Shown piece by piece: positions 26,175 through 38,800 of a DNA stretch of 64,000 nucleotides. Each line of letters starts with the position of its first letter. Position 1 is the first letter of the stretch. The notes below the pieces were generated by a model. That model was not told where the DNA came from. It saw only the letters and a program-made list of their open reading frames with translations, and ran no database searches. The DNA comes from Gnetum montanum. Its lineage: Eukaryota > Streptophyta > Gnetopsida > Gnetales > Gnetaceae. The translations under genes were made by a program, and so were the position numbers. The stretch covers positions 294,243-358,242 of the forward strand of contig MNCI01016594.1 of NCBI GenBank assembly GCA_015680685.1, read 5' to 3'.

Positions 26175-29100
26175 ATGGTTACATCAACCACAGCTATTGA
26201 AATTGCCAACCTAGAAAACCCCTAGACCATGCAAGTTACACTTCCTATGGTTGAGCCGCCAACTAGTCCGATGCGACCACGCTGCTCCCTCAAGCTTCAA
26301 AACAAAGAGCCTGAGGGACACGCTCAATGCAAGGAACACTACAATTTCCTCTATGCTAAGCTAGCAGCAAACCTACCCATGTATCCACATGAACTCGAGG
26401 AAAAATGAGAGTACGAGTTCATGTACTGCAACGGGAAGGAATTTATTCCTTCACCTAATGCCACTATGCCCCTGACAGATCAACAAAAGTGGATCCTAGA
26501 TCAAATTTTGATGGCAAAGACATCACTAGAACAACTAGAGGTCTTGTTCCATGATGAAATGCTTCATGATAGGCAAGACGATCTAGAATCTCACTCTGAA
26601 GGAGGCAGTCATGTTGATTTCACCATGGCCCCTCCCTCCACGACATCCTATGTAAATCCATTGTTCATGGTCACCACATCTCTAACATTATCCAATACCA
26701 ATCGAGTCTCGCATTCGCCGTGCTTACATTTTCTTTCTCCGAATATACTTCTGGGAGAAGGTCCCTCACAGATCATTCCCCAGTAGGTGCAATTACCTAA
26801 TCCACCCCATCATACGCCTGTGCCTGTGTCACCGCATGTGCACGCGATACCTACGTCCCAATTACCTACAACACCAACTTTGCTCCCAACTCACATGACA
26901 GAGGCTGCCACCATAGCATGGTGGGTTCCCAACATGTCTCTTGTTGCCCATCCTATGCAAATGCACCACCATCCCCATCATCAAAGTCAAGTCCCACAAG
27001 CGCTAAACCTAGCTATAGGATCGTTGCTCATGCCCCTGGTTATACAAACAACATACCCAATGGCGCAGCTGACGGTGGTTGCTCCATCTACACCAACCAC
27101 CAGATGGTGGATGCCACAAGCAACACTACCTACAGGGACTATCCCGATGGCACCAACCATTGGCCAAGCCGCTGCCTCCGTTCTTCCACCCGGTGTGGCT
27201 CCTCTCGTCGTTCCAAAAATGACCTCGTCGTCTATAGGTCTGGATCAAGCCTTCCAACTTATTCAAACCCTTACAGAGGAGGTCAAGCATCTCAAGGCTA
27301 CTAGTTCTGATGTAGTGAAAGTCATGGATTTCTACCATGATGATCCTATTAGTCCAATAGCCCCAGTCCTGTCATTGCCACCTGGGATGCCCCTTCCCCA
27401 TTTCACAAAATACAATGGGGAAGGTGATCCCAACACCCACCTCATCACTTTTAGGTCAGATTCCTTATTGCTGCAACAATGGTCACATACTATAATCCAT
27501 ATCTTTGCTATGTCCTTAATGGGTAAATCTTTGGATTGGTATCAAGCACTTTCACGTGCTTCCATTTCAACTTTGGAAGAGTTGTTAACCCAGTTTGTGA
27601 CTCTTTTCAAATACAACCTGAAGCCAGAAGTCACATTGGACCAGCTCATGGGAGTCAAACAAGACCTGCTTAAGTTGGTCCAAAAGTTCATATAGCATTG
27701 GAGTGCCACCTTGAACGAGATCTGCGAACCCATTGCGGAGGCCCATCTATTGGCAATCTTCAAGGGAGCAATCAACGACTTTATCAAGTCTAAGCTGTAT
27801 TACCTCGCTCCCCGTTCGCTCAACCAAGCCTTTGCTCAGACTAAGAGCATCCAAGACATGATGAAGGCTAGTAAAGATTCGTCGTATGTGGTCTACAAAA
27901 ATGCCCATATCAAGGGTAAGGATAAATCCAAAGCCACAACAACGATAGTGGCGGTGGTTGCTGAAGGGACCAAGAAGAAAAGCAACAACAACAAGAAAAC
28001 AACTGCGGAGCCAACCAAGCCGACAACTAGCTCAAATGGTGCCAATCAAGAAGCTCCTCCCACCCCCGAAGCACCTCCACAACTGAGGCCAAAATTTGAG
28101 CGTAAAGATTGCTCAAATTACGCAACTCTACCTATGAAGCCTTTAGAACTTCTGAAGCAATTATTGGGAACCAATCACATCCGACACAAGGTGGTATCCG
28201 AGGAGGCTCTAAAATGTCACATGTGCCACTACGAGTTACTCAAGAATCCCTCCTTGGCCCAACCTAATGAACTGCCCATTCCCAAGGACTTTAAGCTAGA
28301 CCAATTCTGCGACTACCGTCAATTGTGTGGTCATGACATGGATTACTGCTGGGCACTGAAAGATGACATTCAACGTATGATTGATCAAGGTGACCTAATC
28401 TTAGACAGCAGTAGTCCAGCTCTCCCAGAAAACCAAGCCATGCATGTCTACCAAGACCTGTTAAATGCAAACAACGCAGGGTACACAATTAACGTGGTAG
28501 GAGCAGAGAGAAATAATCGGGTGTAGCTGAAACAACCTTTCGTGTTGCGAATGCATCCTTGCTCTCCCTGAACAACGGATCCATCAGCATCGATGAGTGG
28601 TGCTCCAAGACAACCTTTTATCCTTAGAGCCCCTTCTCAGACAACTTCTTGATAGCCCCCTATTGGTAAAGCCGTGACTCAGCCCATGCCTACGCCCAAG
28701 GCTCCCTTTGTCATCAGGGTGCCAAAACCATCAACTGCCCCTCCTGTGCAGGGGCAAACCTCCAAGTCAATCTCTCAATTCCAACTTAACGAAAAAGGAG
28801 AATGAGGTACGGCCAAGGACCATCTTACACTGGGGTTTCCCAAGCCTAAACCCCTCGCTTCTGTACCCTTGGCCCCATTTTCTAAAACTGGCGAAGTGAC
28901 GCAAATGCAACCATCTACTCCTAACCAAAAGAAACACAACCCTCAACCGAATGTCACTCCTCCACGAGAAATTCATCTCCTAGGACGAATGGAAGAGGAA
29001 AAGGGTGACAAGCAGCCAAATCGTGTGTAGAATCTCTTTGATGCCTTTACACAAGTCAAACAGGCTCTAAAACAAAAAATTACAACATTGAGCCTTTATG

Positions 29101-29924
29101 ACTTACTCATGACATCACAGAAACATCGTGAGGCTATGGTTCGTATGCTGACATCCATACCCGTGGACGAAAACCTACCAGTAGATGGAGAAGCGATTCA
29201 TTCCGTTATGCTTCCCCCCGCAGCTGAGAAACCTAGGCCTTCCTTGTTGACCTTTCATGACGAATCCATTAAGGATGACCCAGAGAATGGTCAGGTGACA
29301 ATGGCACCCATGTTCATCACCATACAGGTTGGCCAACACCAAATTTGGAGGGTGCATGTAGATGATGGGGTGGCCACTAATTTCAGCCCATATCCCATAG
29401 TGGATAAGCTAGGCCTGATCGATCAGATCAATCCTACCATGACATCGTGTTTAAAGTCATTCAACGGGGCACGAGTGCAAGTCAAAGGCATAGTGCACAT
29501 CAACTTTGTGGCAGGGGATCAGTTCCCCACAGACGCAATGTTTATTGTCGTCGAAGAGATGCTTGGTTTCAACTTGATCCTAGGGAGGTCTTAGTTGGCT
29601 CAACTGAGGGCAGTTTCGTCACCTATCCATTAGGAAATCCATCTACCCTATGCAGGAGGAGAAGTGATCATCCACGGTGATGAAATAACCCCTCAAGTTG
29701 TTAACAACATAGAAATAGAACAGGGGTCGAAAATCGAAATGTCTGAAGATCAGCCCCCTATTTGAATACTTGAACAAGCCGAAACAATGGCTGATGACAG
29801 CCTAACTTGGGCAGAACTACCATTCCCAGAGGAAGAGTGTGATGCGAAGGAAAAGGATGGTAAATCCCCTCATCTTTACGAGTCACCAAAAATAAAAGCG
29901 ATCAAGAAATAATTACAGGGCTAG
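26175..29924 (+). pseudogene. gag-protease of element B
   Basis: The ATG at 26175 starts a single frame that stays in register to 29924, interrupted only by stops (TAG 26223, TGA 26406, TAG 26784, TAG 27693, TAG 28524 and others). Order: N-terminal part with HYNFLYAKLAANLPM; Pro/Thr/His-rich linker; gag core LGLDQAFQLIQTLTEEVK (about 27235), FTKYNGEGDPNTHL (about 27405) and KPEVTLDQLMGVKQ; Lys-rich segment; zinc-knuckle-like FCDYRQLCGHDMDYCWALK (about 28305-28360). The protease (about 29290-29595) has VHVDDGVATN at the active site and NLILGRS near the flap end. Gag builds the particle and the protease cleaves Gag-Pol. The end ...LQG-TAG is shared with A and C, so pol is not in a continuous frame. 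Confidence 0.85.
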
Positions 29925-30169
29925 CCAGTAAGCTTGGTCATTTGACTATCGTACAGTTTACGCATATTTTCTTTCATTATGTTATCCCACCTTTTCTTTA
30001 AAAACACTCATCTTGTTTTTATGTTTATGCCTATTCCTTGCACTCCCACCAGCTGTTCTCATTTACACTTATGTTTTTATGCTTCCACTAGTTATCTTGA
30101 TCATCCTTAACTTTATCTACAACTATTCATGTATTCTTTGCACCTAAAACATACACAACCTGCAATGGC

Positions 30170-30640
30170 CTTAAACTATTCAAGGCCCGAAATGGCCTAA
30201 AACTAATCGCAGCCTGCCATGGCTTAAAACTAGCGATTTAATGTTATTTATCCTTTCACACACCACATATGCCAATGGCCCGAAATGGCCTAAAACTACC
30301 CACGGCCCAAAATGGCCTAAAACTACCCATGGCCCGAAATGGCCTAAAACTACCCACGGCCCAAAATGGCCTAAAACTACCCATGGCCCGAAATGGCCTA
30401 AAACTACCCACAGCTCGAAATGGCCTAAAACTACCCATGGCCCAAAATGGCCTAAAACTAATTGCAGCCTGCCAAGGCTTAAAACTAGTGACTTGGTGTT
30501 ATTTATTTTCTTCACACATATGTCCAAGGCCCGAAATGGCCTAAAACTATACATGGCCCGAAATGGCCTAAAACTACCTGTTTAAATCATAGTTTACATT
30601 TGAACTAATCAACGGCCCGAAATGGCCTAAAACTAGTTAC
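30170..30640 (+). repeat. 27-bp tandem repeat array after B gag-protease
   Basis: The unit is GGCCCGAAATGGCCTAAAAC plus TACCCAC or TACCCAT. The GGCC starts at 30277 and 30304 show a 27-bp period, with about seven tight copies (30272-30460) and looser copies on both sides (30160-30240, 30520-30640). Since 27 is nine codons, both strands stay open here and give spurious reading frames. The array lies between the convergent ends of gag-protease and the antisense gene. Confidence 0.9.
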
Positions 30641-30884
30641 CGTATTTACACTTTGCACCTGAATTATCTAGTAGCCCACAATGACTTTATACCAGTAACT
30701 TCATTTACGCTACATGCCTAAAACTGTCTGCCATTTCTTATAGCATCAAAACCTACTTATTTACTCTTTGCATAAAACGAAAACAGCAAAAGAACATCAA
30801 CTTAGACCAAATTTGCATTAAAGTGTCAAAGAAAAATATTTTCTTTCCCATCATAAAAAATGAACTATGACTAGTATAGCCACA

Positions 30885-33800
30885 TTAAGCATCTCCTTTT
30901 TCCCCACTGTCACCCATATCCCTCAACTCAATCTCCACTCCGAGCAAATCGTCCTCATAGGGGCCACCCTTTTCAGGTGGCATTTCTTCATGGGAATGTC
31001 CTTCCCTGCCAGGCTCTTCTGTATGAGGTTCTTTTCTACGACGTCGATCATCACCAGTACGCTCTATCTCCTGTAAACCCTCTTCATGAGGACCGCCATC
31101 CACGTTAAGTTCGTCTCACTGAGGAACCCCCTCATGTCGTTCCTATAATTAAACATAACACACATATTGACATCATGATCAAAACTAGGTATGATAAAAG
31201 GCATAATGAAATAACAACTCACCTGTGACGGTCCTGCATTGGTAGCAAACGAAATTTGTTCTAAGCCAATCCACAAATGTTGCATAAATTTGTCCTCAGT
31301 AAGCTTAGACCAAATCCCATCTCTTAGATTAGCTCTGACTTTAATCTTCCCTTTCTCCACAGGAGTCCATCGGGGTGGTTCGGGGAAGAAGGAAGGGACG
31401 GTTGTCTCCCCTCCAGGAAGAGTCATTTCCCTTTCTGGAGAGGCACTCATCGTCACTTGCTCTTGGAACTTCTCAAATGCACTAGAAGCACCAATAACAT
31501 CGAGGAATAGTCTAAGAGACTAAGCCTCAACAGCAGAGTCCCTATACTGTTGATGATAGGTAGTGCATTCCCACTTGTCAACATATTTGTGGTCTTTCTA
31601 AATCTGCCCCCACTCTTACACACTCACGCAAAAGTCCTTCCAGTCTTGATTTTTCTAAGCTAGGAGATCCATTTGCATCCACTGCTCAACTAGTTCACGG
31701 CTGGTTTGGACACTGTTTCGGATGACCATCCAATAATGGGCATAGTCCATAATAGCCATCCGCCAGTCCTCATTGTCCATCCCCTGAGCTTGTAGGAATT
31801 CATTCCATAACCTCAAATCCCCCACTTCATCACCTAGAGCCACCCTCTCTTTCTCTGACCTTTGCAATCTCTTCTAAAGGTCTTGGTTTACACTTTGACA
31901 TTCCCACAAGGAGCAGGTCGAGCGTACCGCACATTTATGCATCTCGTCGTAAATGCTGCATGGCACGACAATCGCTTCCGATGAGGGTTCAATGGCATCT
32001 AGATCAATAGGCTCCGACGAATCCCATCTAAGTCAAGCTCCTAATAACATAAAATAGTGGTTAGGCGTAATTAGGTAACATAATACCAGGATGGAGTAAC
32101 TTCTGCGTAATGATCGTGGTGTACCCACTTTAGGATCAATTTGCTCCAAGCGACTAATCATATCTTGGACGACCCCCTCCATAAAGGTGAATTTATTAGG
32201 AAATTTGCCCCAGGATCGAGTCACCACTATTGACAAATGTACGTCCTGGTCACCTATTACGTAGGACAAGTTCCATGTGAGGACACAATTAAAACATTAT
32301 GATGACCAATATAACCTGTAGAAGCAATGGTCTAAAGTTGAGTATGCCATAAAAGTTAGCCTCATAAAGTGACCAATAATTTACCTCTTCTTGTCTGGGC
32401 CGAAAGGACTTCAGCATCTTCCAATGCTGCTCCCTTCTCGCACACAACCTATGCACTGCTAGTCATGTTGACTATAGCCTCTTCTTCCAAGGTCAGGGCC
32501 TCCTCCTCGCGCCACAAAACCATAGCCCCTGTTTCAGGGGTTAACCTTTCCATGACCTTCTCCTTCGCTATCACATAATATTCTCAGTTAAAACAAAATT
32601 TGCTCTATATCTAGCATAATTGTAACCATTATCACATTCTTTTGCTTACCTGCTGGAGGATTAGTCCTCCGAAACTTGACTTGCATCTTCTGCCTTGCAC
32701 CAGTTGTTGGCTTGCCAGACTCCTTTATCAAACGAGGCTTCTTCCAAAGCACCGATGAGTCCACTATCTCATTTTCCAAGCGCTTTCCCCATGACGCATC
32801 ACCAGTATAGGAATGGAGCACCCCACCCACACTGTCTTCACCCCGCATTCAAGGTGCCACCATGTTTTGAGTCATTACTGACAACGACTCCCTGATTCCT
32901 TCAAGAGGGTCCTACGACCAGACAATGCCAAAAATATGGGAAATCCATGGTTTAGAGATCTAGCTACAGTCCTGTTACACCCAGACTCCATTTCTTTAGA
33001 CTACCAGAAACTCGGTAAAGTGTCGGAAGCAAGCTATAAAAAAGGCAAAATGCACATTGAAACAGGATTCAAGATTCTTGCAAAGCTTGACCATTTCAAC
33101 ATGCAAGCCTTCGGCAAAATAACTAGCCCAATTGAATTGTGCCCCCTTCTTCATGACCTCTTCCATAATGTGAGCTTGCTCTATGGTGAGGAACCTCTCT
33201 TGGAAGAGTGTCTTGGAGAAGGCCTGGGCTTGAAATAGGGGGTAAATGGTGTTGGCCACCTCTAACTCAATCCCTTCGGCAGGAATTCCTTTGGCCTCCT
33301 TCCTAACCCCTAAACACTTCTCTATCTCTTCCTGGTACTTGGCGCTCATCTTCGACTTTTCCTCTATAGGAAAGCCATTAGAGGGAACCCCAAAGAGATC
33401 AGCTAACAGCTGAGCGTTAATGTCAAAATTTATGTGCACGTTACGCACGCGTATGCAGAGATGCTCAGCTTCTTCACTGAAGGAGTTGACTAAGGTCAAC
33501 ATTTCACCTGCAGTAACATCAAGGGTTATGGCCAAGAATAGGTCCATTAGTTCAGCCTCCTGAAGATTATTGGTCAAAACAACAGGGGTTGCTCTATGGC
33601 CGAGCCAGTGTTGTGCCTCCTTTATGTCACCGTAGTGAAAAAAGATATTGCTCGCGTCGCGACCAAAAGCCATGATTGTAATCTCCCATGATTCCTTGAC
33701 TACACACATAAAATAATAGCTAAGCTGAGATAGCAAAAAAAATAGAATAAGAAAACTTCACACATCATCACTAGCTGATAACATTGACACAATTCATCAT

Positions 33801-35243
33801 CGTAACGAAGTTTACCAGGTCCGAATGGCAAAGGAAATGGAGGGATTTTCCTTCGCACGTCGACGACAGTGAGGGGAGGATCCAAGGTCCATTCCTTATC
33901 TAGCCATCCAAGATTTTTACATCTAGAAAATAAGTCGGCATAGCGGGTCGGGTATTCTAGAATTTCAAACACTAGTTGTTCCATGACAGTGGCTCGTACA
34001 TTGCTAATAGTAGTAAATTCACCTATAGCCCTTTCGGTCAATGACAAGGTATCATTATCGCCCAGGAAACCATTGTCATTGATAAAGAATCTATATCACA
34101 GAAAATGGGCAAATTCTTTACGCTCAATGTAAATTTAAACAGTAGTTAGCGCATTAACACACATCGAAACGACACAAATTTAGATTCTTACCCGTCGGCG
34201 TAATACACGGTACCAGGTGGGTTCTGAAAATAGGTTGTGAGGTGATGGGCCATGAATAGAGTATTGTAGGAGTGATAGTAGTTGAATCTTGGAACCTCCC
34301 AGATCCAACTCAAACACCTCAAGCTTTTGGCACTTTGTTCGCGGTCTTGCACCCGCGCAGTCTCAATCTTGCCGTCCATCAGGAACCCCAAGATGCCCTG
34401 CGTTGAACCAACCAGTAGCGTCTCCAAAATAGTGGAAACTACATCGCCTGGTAGATGTGACCAAATGATTACACAGTAGTTACGAAGTAGAAACTGTAGG
34501 AACCCCCGCGTGCCCCTTCAAAATCACACCTCCTCCCCCTTTATACGAGCATGAGGAGGAGGAACATTGGCCGCGGGGACATGCATGCAACTGAGAATGC
34601 CCACAATGTCCAAAATGATTAGGAAGGGCTTTAGCATAATACTGTACAGTAAAAAAGACATACTACCATTAGGCAAAACACCTAAATTAGGGTTTTCCTT
34701 ATTCCCTGAAAACTACAGGTTCCACTGGAAACGCACGGCCAGAATCGCCTAAACCCTTGCAACAACTTAAGGTTTGTCTCTGACAATGGCGATGAAAACG
34801 AAACTGTGTATCGTTCTAGTGTAACATGTAACCAAAGGAAAAGAGAACAAAACCTTGATTATACTATCCACCAGCTTTAACACCTAGGTTTTTTCAATTA
34901 TACACGACGTTCGCTCAGTCTTACTCAATGTTACCTAAACCCTTGTAACGATATGAGGTTCATCTCCAACAGCGAAGACGAAGGTAATATCACAAACCGC
35001 AATGGCTCAGCCTGCGTAAACAGATATTAATGCTCAACGCAACATGCACATTCAGAAAAATAACATACAATCACGACGCCACAACAAATATAACAATGGT
35101 GCAAAAGGCTGGACGACGACTTACTGATTCAGCAGGGTAACTTCCCAAGCCTCGACTCTGGCTTACGAAGCCTGCTACAAACTCTCCTACACTTCGTCAA
35201 TCCTGGCCAGTTTAGCATTCTTCCCCTTGACCTTAGGTGCCAT
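30885..35243 (-). pseudogene. Eight-exon antisense gene of unknown function carried by element B
   Basis: Minus-strand exons: 1 35125-35243; 2 34192-34641; 3 33816-34090; 4 32650-33699; 5 32385-32567; 6 32125-32253; 7 31223-32040; 8 30885-31142. The sum is 3282 nt, about 1093 residues, exactly in frame across seven introns of 80-483 nt. All introns are GT-AG (donors GTAAGT, GTAAGA, GTAAAC, GTAAGC, GTAAAT, GTACAC, GTGAGT). About 18 in-frame stops make this copy dead. The protein has a basic start (MAPKVKGKNAKLARIDEV), a hydrophobic stretch LIILDIVGILSC, NYYHSYNTLFMAHHL, IPPFPLPFGPG, LMDLFLAI with LLADLFGVPSNGFP, a Glu-rich exon 5, FTFMEGVVQDMI, a Trp-rich helical exon 7, and an acidic tail. 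No family is recognised. A captured host gene or an accessory retroelement gene are both possible. Confidence 0.82.
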
Positions 35244-35364
35244 AGTTGTAATCGAATGAATTCTCGTAAAATTCTCTAATTACGCCTTACTTCCGCTCCT
35301 TTGCTGCTATAGCCAAAATCCAAATTCGTAATATCTGTAACCTACTTCAAGTATGAACCATCGG

Positions 35365-35372
35365 TTTATAAA
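35365..35372 (-). promoter_or_regulatory. Possible TATA box of the B antisense gene
   Basis: TTTATAAA on the minus strand, about 122-130 bp upstream of the ATG at 35243. A and C have the stronger GGCTATAAATAGGG at the corresponding distance, so this looks like a weakened version. Confidence 0.4.
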
Positions 35373-35817
35373 CAAAATGCTCGAAACTAACTTCTCTTTA
35401 TGCCCGATCGATGCAGAACTTTCCCAAAATGCCAATGTCAGTATGACATGAAACGCAAAGATCGGGGCATTAATTTCATAGATATCGTGTAGATTGCAAT
35501 CTGAAATGACCCTAAACTAATACATTTATCATCTCGTAATCTAGCCGCATTAACTACGATTTCTACATAAATTCAAATTTCATGACACACTAGACATGCC
35601 ACGTTGCACTTTCCATTTTATTTCATACGCCAGCATCTAGGAAGCCGAGCTCATCCTTGTTTTATAGACTAGGCATATTTATAACAGTCCATTAAGACAT
35701 TAAACTGGAAGCCTCCTTAATATGCAACCCTAACGCAACGAAAACAAAAAAAAACTCTTATCGCTCGACAGATTGGCCAAAAAATGATGTAACAACTTCC
35801 CTTTTTGGCATTTTTGC

Positions 35818-35819
35818 AG
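35818..35819 (+). other. 3' splice site before B pol
   Basis: A pyrimidine-rich run (TTCCCTTTTTGGCATTTTTGCAG) ends in AG, 12 nt before the pol ATG at 35832. A (42597) and C (61116) have equivalents 13 and 11 nt before their pol ATG. No convincing partner donor was identified. Confidence 0.55.
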
Positions 35820-35831
35820 GACGATTCGTAA

Positions 35832-38800
35832 ATGGACATAGATTTATCCGCACCATTAACCTTAATAGGCCCATACAGGGAGACCATTAGACAGCTTAAT
35901 TGCACACTAATAGAAACAGACCCTTCCCTTTGTGATGCAACTATAGCAACATCGAAAATATCCTCAGATTGGCCAGAACATCTAGCTCGAACACTAGACC
36001 TGGAGGCTGGCAATGTGATCGAGGACCCTCTCGATGAGATCCCTGTGGTTATGCACAAAGGCAAAAATAAAACTCTCAGGGTTAGTTCCCTCCTAGACCG
36101 ATAGACACAGAGTGACATAACGCAGGTGCTCCAAAACAACGCTGCTGTATTTGCATGGTCATACGAAGACATGCCGGGGTTAAACCCAAGATTAATACAG
36201 CATAACATAATTTTAGACCCACACATCAAAGAAATTAGACAGAAGGCATGAAATATTAAGCTGAAAATCGCATTAGTAGTGTGTAATGAAATCACCAAGC
36301 TATATCAGGCTAGTTTCATTCGCGCAGTTGATTACTCAGATTGGGTGTCCAACATCGTAGTTGTTACTAAGAAAACGGGAGGCATACGCATCTACATAGA
36401 CTTCTATGATCTGAACAAAGCTATGATTAAGGATAATTTCCCACTACCAAGTATCAACCAACTAATTGACACAACAGCTGGTCACGCGCTTCTATCCTTT
36501 ATGGATGGTTTCTCAGGTTATAATCAAATTTGTATTAATCTAGAGTATCAATTGACCACAATATTCATGACGTCCTTAGAGACCTCCTATTACACTATGA
36601 TGCCCTTCAAGCTAAAAAACATTGGGGCAACGTATCAACAAGCCATGACATACATCTTTAGCGACTACCTTTTAGGGAGATTGAACGACTACGTAGACGA
36701 CATAGCTGTCAAGTCTATAAAATCCAAAGATCATTCAGAAGACCTGGAGTTAGTTCTTAAATGATGTCTTAAGCATGACTTACAGCTCAACCCAAAGAAA
36801 TGCATATTCAGAGTCAAAATCGAACACATGCTGGGGTTTGTGGTATCGAAGATTGGCATCCGAGTTAACCCCGACATGTCAAAGCCATCATTGATTTAAT
36901 GCCACCTACAAACCTCAAAGAACTACGTGGGTTGCAAGGTAGACTATAGTTCATCAGGCGATTCATTTCAAAGTTAACAGATAAATTACATCCCATGCAA
37001 CACCTTCTTAAGAAGGGTGTTAATTTTGAATGGACCGATGACTACCAGCGTGCATTTGACAACTTTAAAAAGGAGCTACAACATTTACCGACGGTTTTCC
37101 CACCACAAAAGGATCAACATTTTTACATCTATCTAGCAAACTCAGACATGTCTATAGCTGCGTTACTTTGCCAAAAAAGGAACGATGGGTCGGAAGCCCC
37201 TATCTACTACCTCAATCATGCTCTATTTGCGTATGAAACAAGGTACAATAAGGTGGAGCGTAACTGTTTGGCATTCATTTTTACACTTAAAAAATGTAGG
37301 CATTATCTTTTCCGCAGTCAGGTCAACATAATTTGTAAAAACAACGTTATGCGGGCTATCTCAAACAACTTATATGGGAGTAGTAAGATAGCTTGTTGGA
37401 AGGCTATCACAGCTGAATTTGATTTACAATATGTCAGTCAATCATCCACCAAAGGTCAGGCTATAACTGACCAGCTAGCGACATCTCCTATTAAAGATCA
37501 AGCTACAATAGAGCCAAAATTCCCAGATGAACATGTACATAGTATAAGCCCTATGTCGACAGACTTCTAAGTAACATTATATTTCAATGGAGTTTCAACT
37601 ACTAGAGGCGGCAGTGTTGCCGCCGTCATTATGCTTACCACTGAGGATGTGAGCCCATTGGCTTACCACCTAGCCTTCCCTTGTACGAACAACATCGCAG
37701 AATATGAGGGGCTCCTCAAGGGATTTTTGACAGCCAGAGAGCTCAATGTTCAACACCTAGCGATCCGAGGTGATTCGATGCTCGTTATCAATCAAATCAC
37801 AGGAGTCTACACCTGCAAAGCTATGCACCTACAGTCCTACTACGATATAGCTAAATATCTCCTAAAAAAATTTGTGACGATCAACACCCAACATGTGCCG
37901 CGTAACGAAAACGATGTGGTTGATGCACTGGCAACACTAGCACTAAATGTGCCACCACACTTTTTTGCCACTTGACCTACTTTAATGATAGAAAGTACAG
38001 AGCCTATCATTCAAGTGGCGCAGATTTCTTCATTAAACATGGGAGGAAGGCCAGAATGGTATGACAATATTAAAACTTACCTTCTGCATGGCAAACCATC
38101 GCACGAGCTAACACATGCACAAAAGGACATAGTGCGCAAGCGTGCCAGGTAATACGTCATCATTGGAGACAGTACTCTCTGTAGACACTCCTTCGATGGG
38201 GTATTGCTCACCTACATCAATAATGATCAAGCACGAAGAATAGTTAGCGAGGCCCACGAGGGGCTGTGTGGGGGACACGTAGCCCCGTGAGCCATGGTCG
38301 CTAAAATCAGACACCTAGGGTACTATTGGCTGTACATGGAAAGACCTACCTTATCAAAGTTAAGACATGCGATACGTGTCAGTGTTATGCAAACCTAATA
38401 CACGTGTTTCCAACTGAGTTACACACTATCCAAATTACTTGGCCATTCCAACGATGGAGACTAGACATCATAGGTCCCATTGAGCCTAAATCTTCTGCAG
38501 GACATAGCTTCATTATCACTGCCACTGAGTATTTTACAAAATGGGTTGAAGCTATCCCCCTACAGAAGATTACATCTCAACAGGTTTGCCATTTCATCTT
38601 AGACAATATTGTAACTAGATTTGGGCTCCCTATGACTATTGTGACTGACAACGAACCATAATTTAGTAGCACAGAAACCAAATCTTTTTGCGATAATCTT
38701 GGTATCAAGCAATCTTTTTCTTCACCTTATTACCCACAGGTGAATGGTTAAGCAGAAGTAACAAATAAAGTAATTATCAATCTACTTAAGAAGATGCTCA

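Noticed and set aside
30180-30585. Overlapping open frames on both strands with nine-residue repeats
   Set aside because: They are produced by the 27-bp tandem repeat, whose period is a multiple of three; A and C have no such frames.
35717-36298. 193-codon minus-strand frame over the start of B pol
   Set aside because: It overlaps the conserved RT coding sequence, lies upstream of the antisense ATG and is not kept open in A or C.
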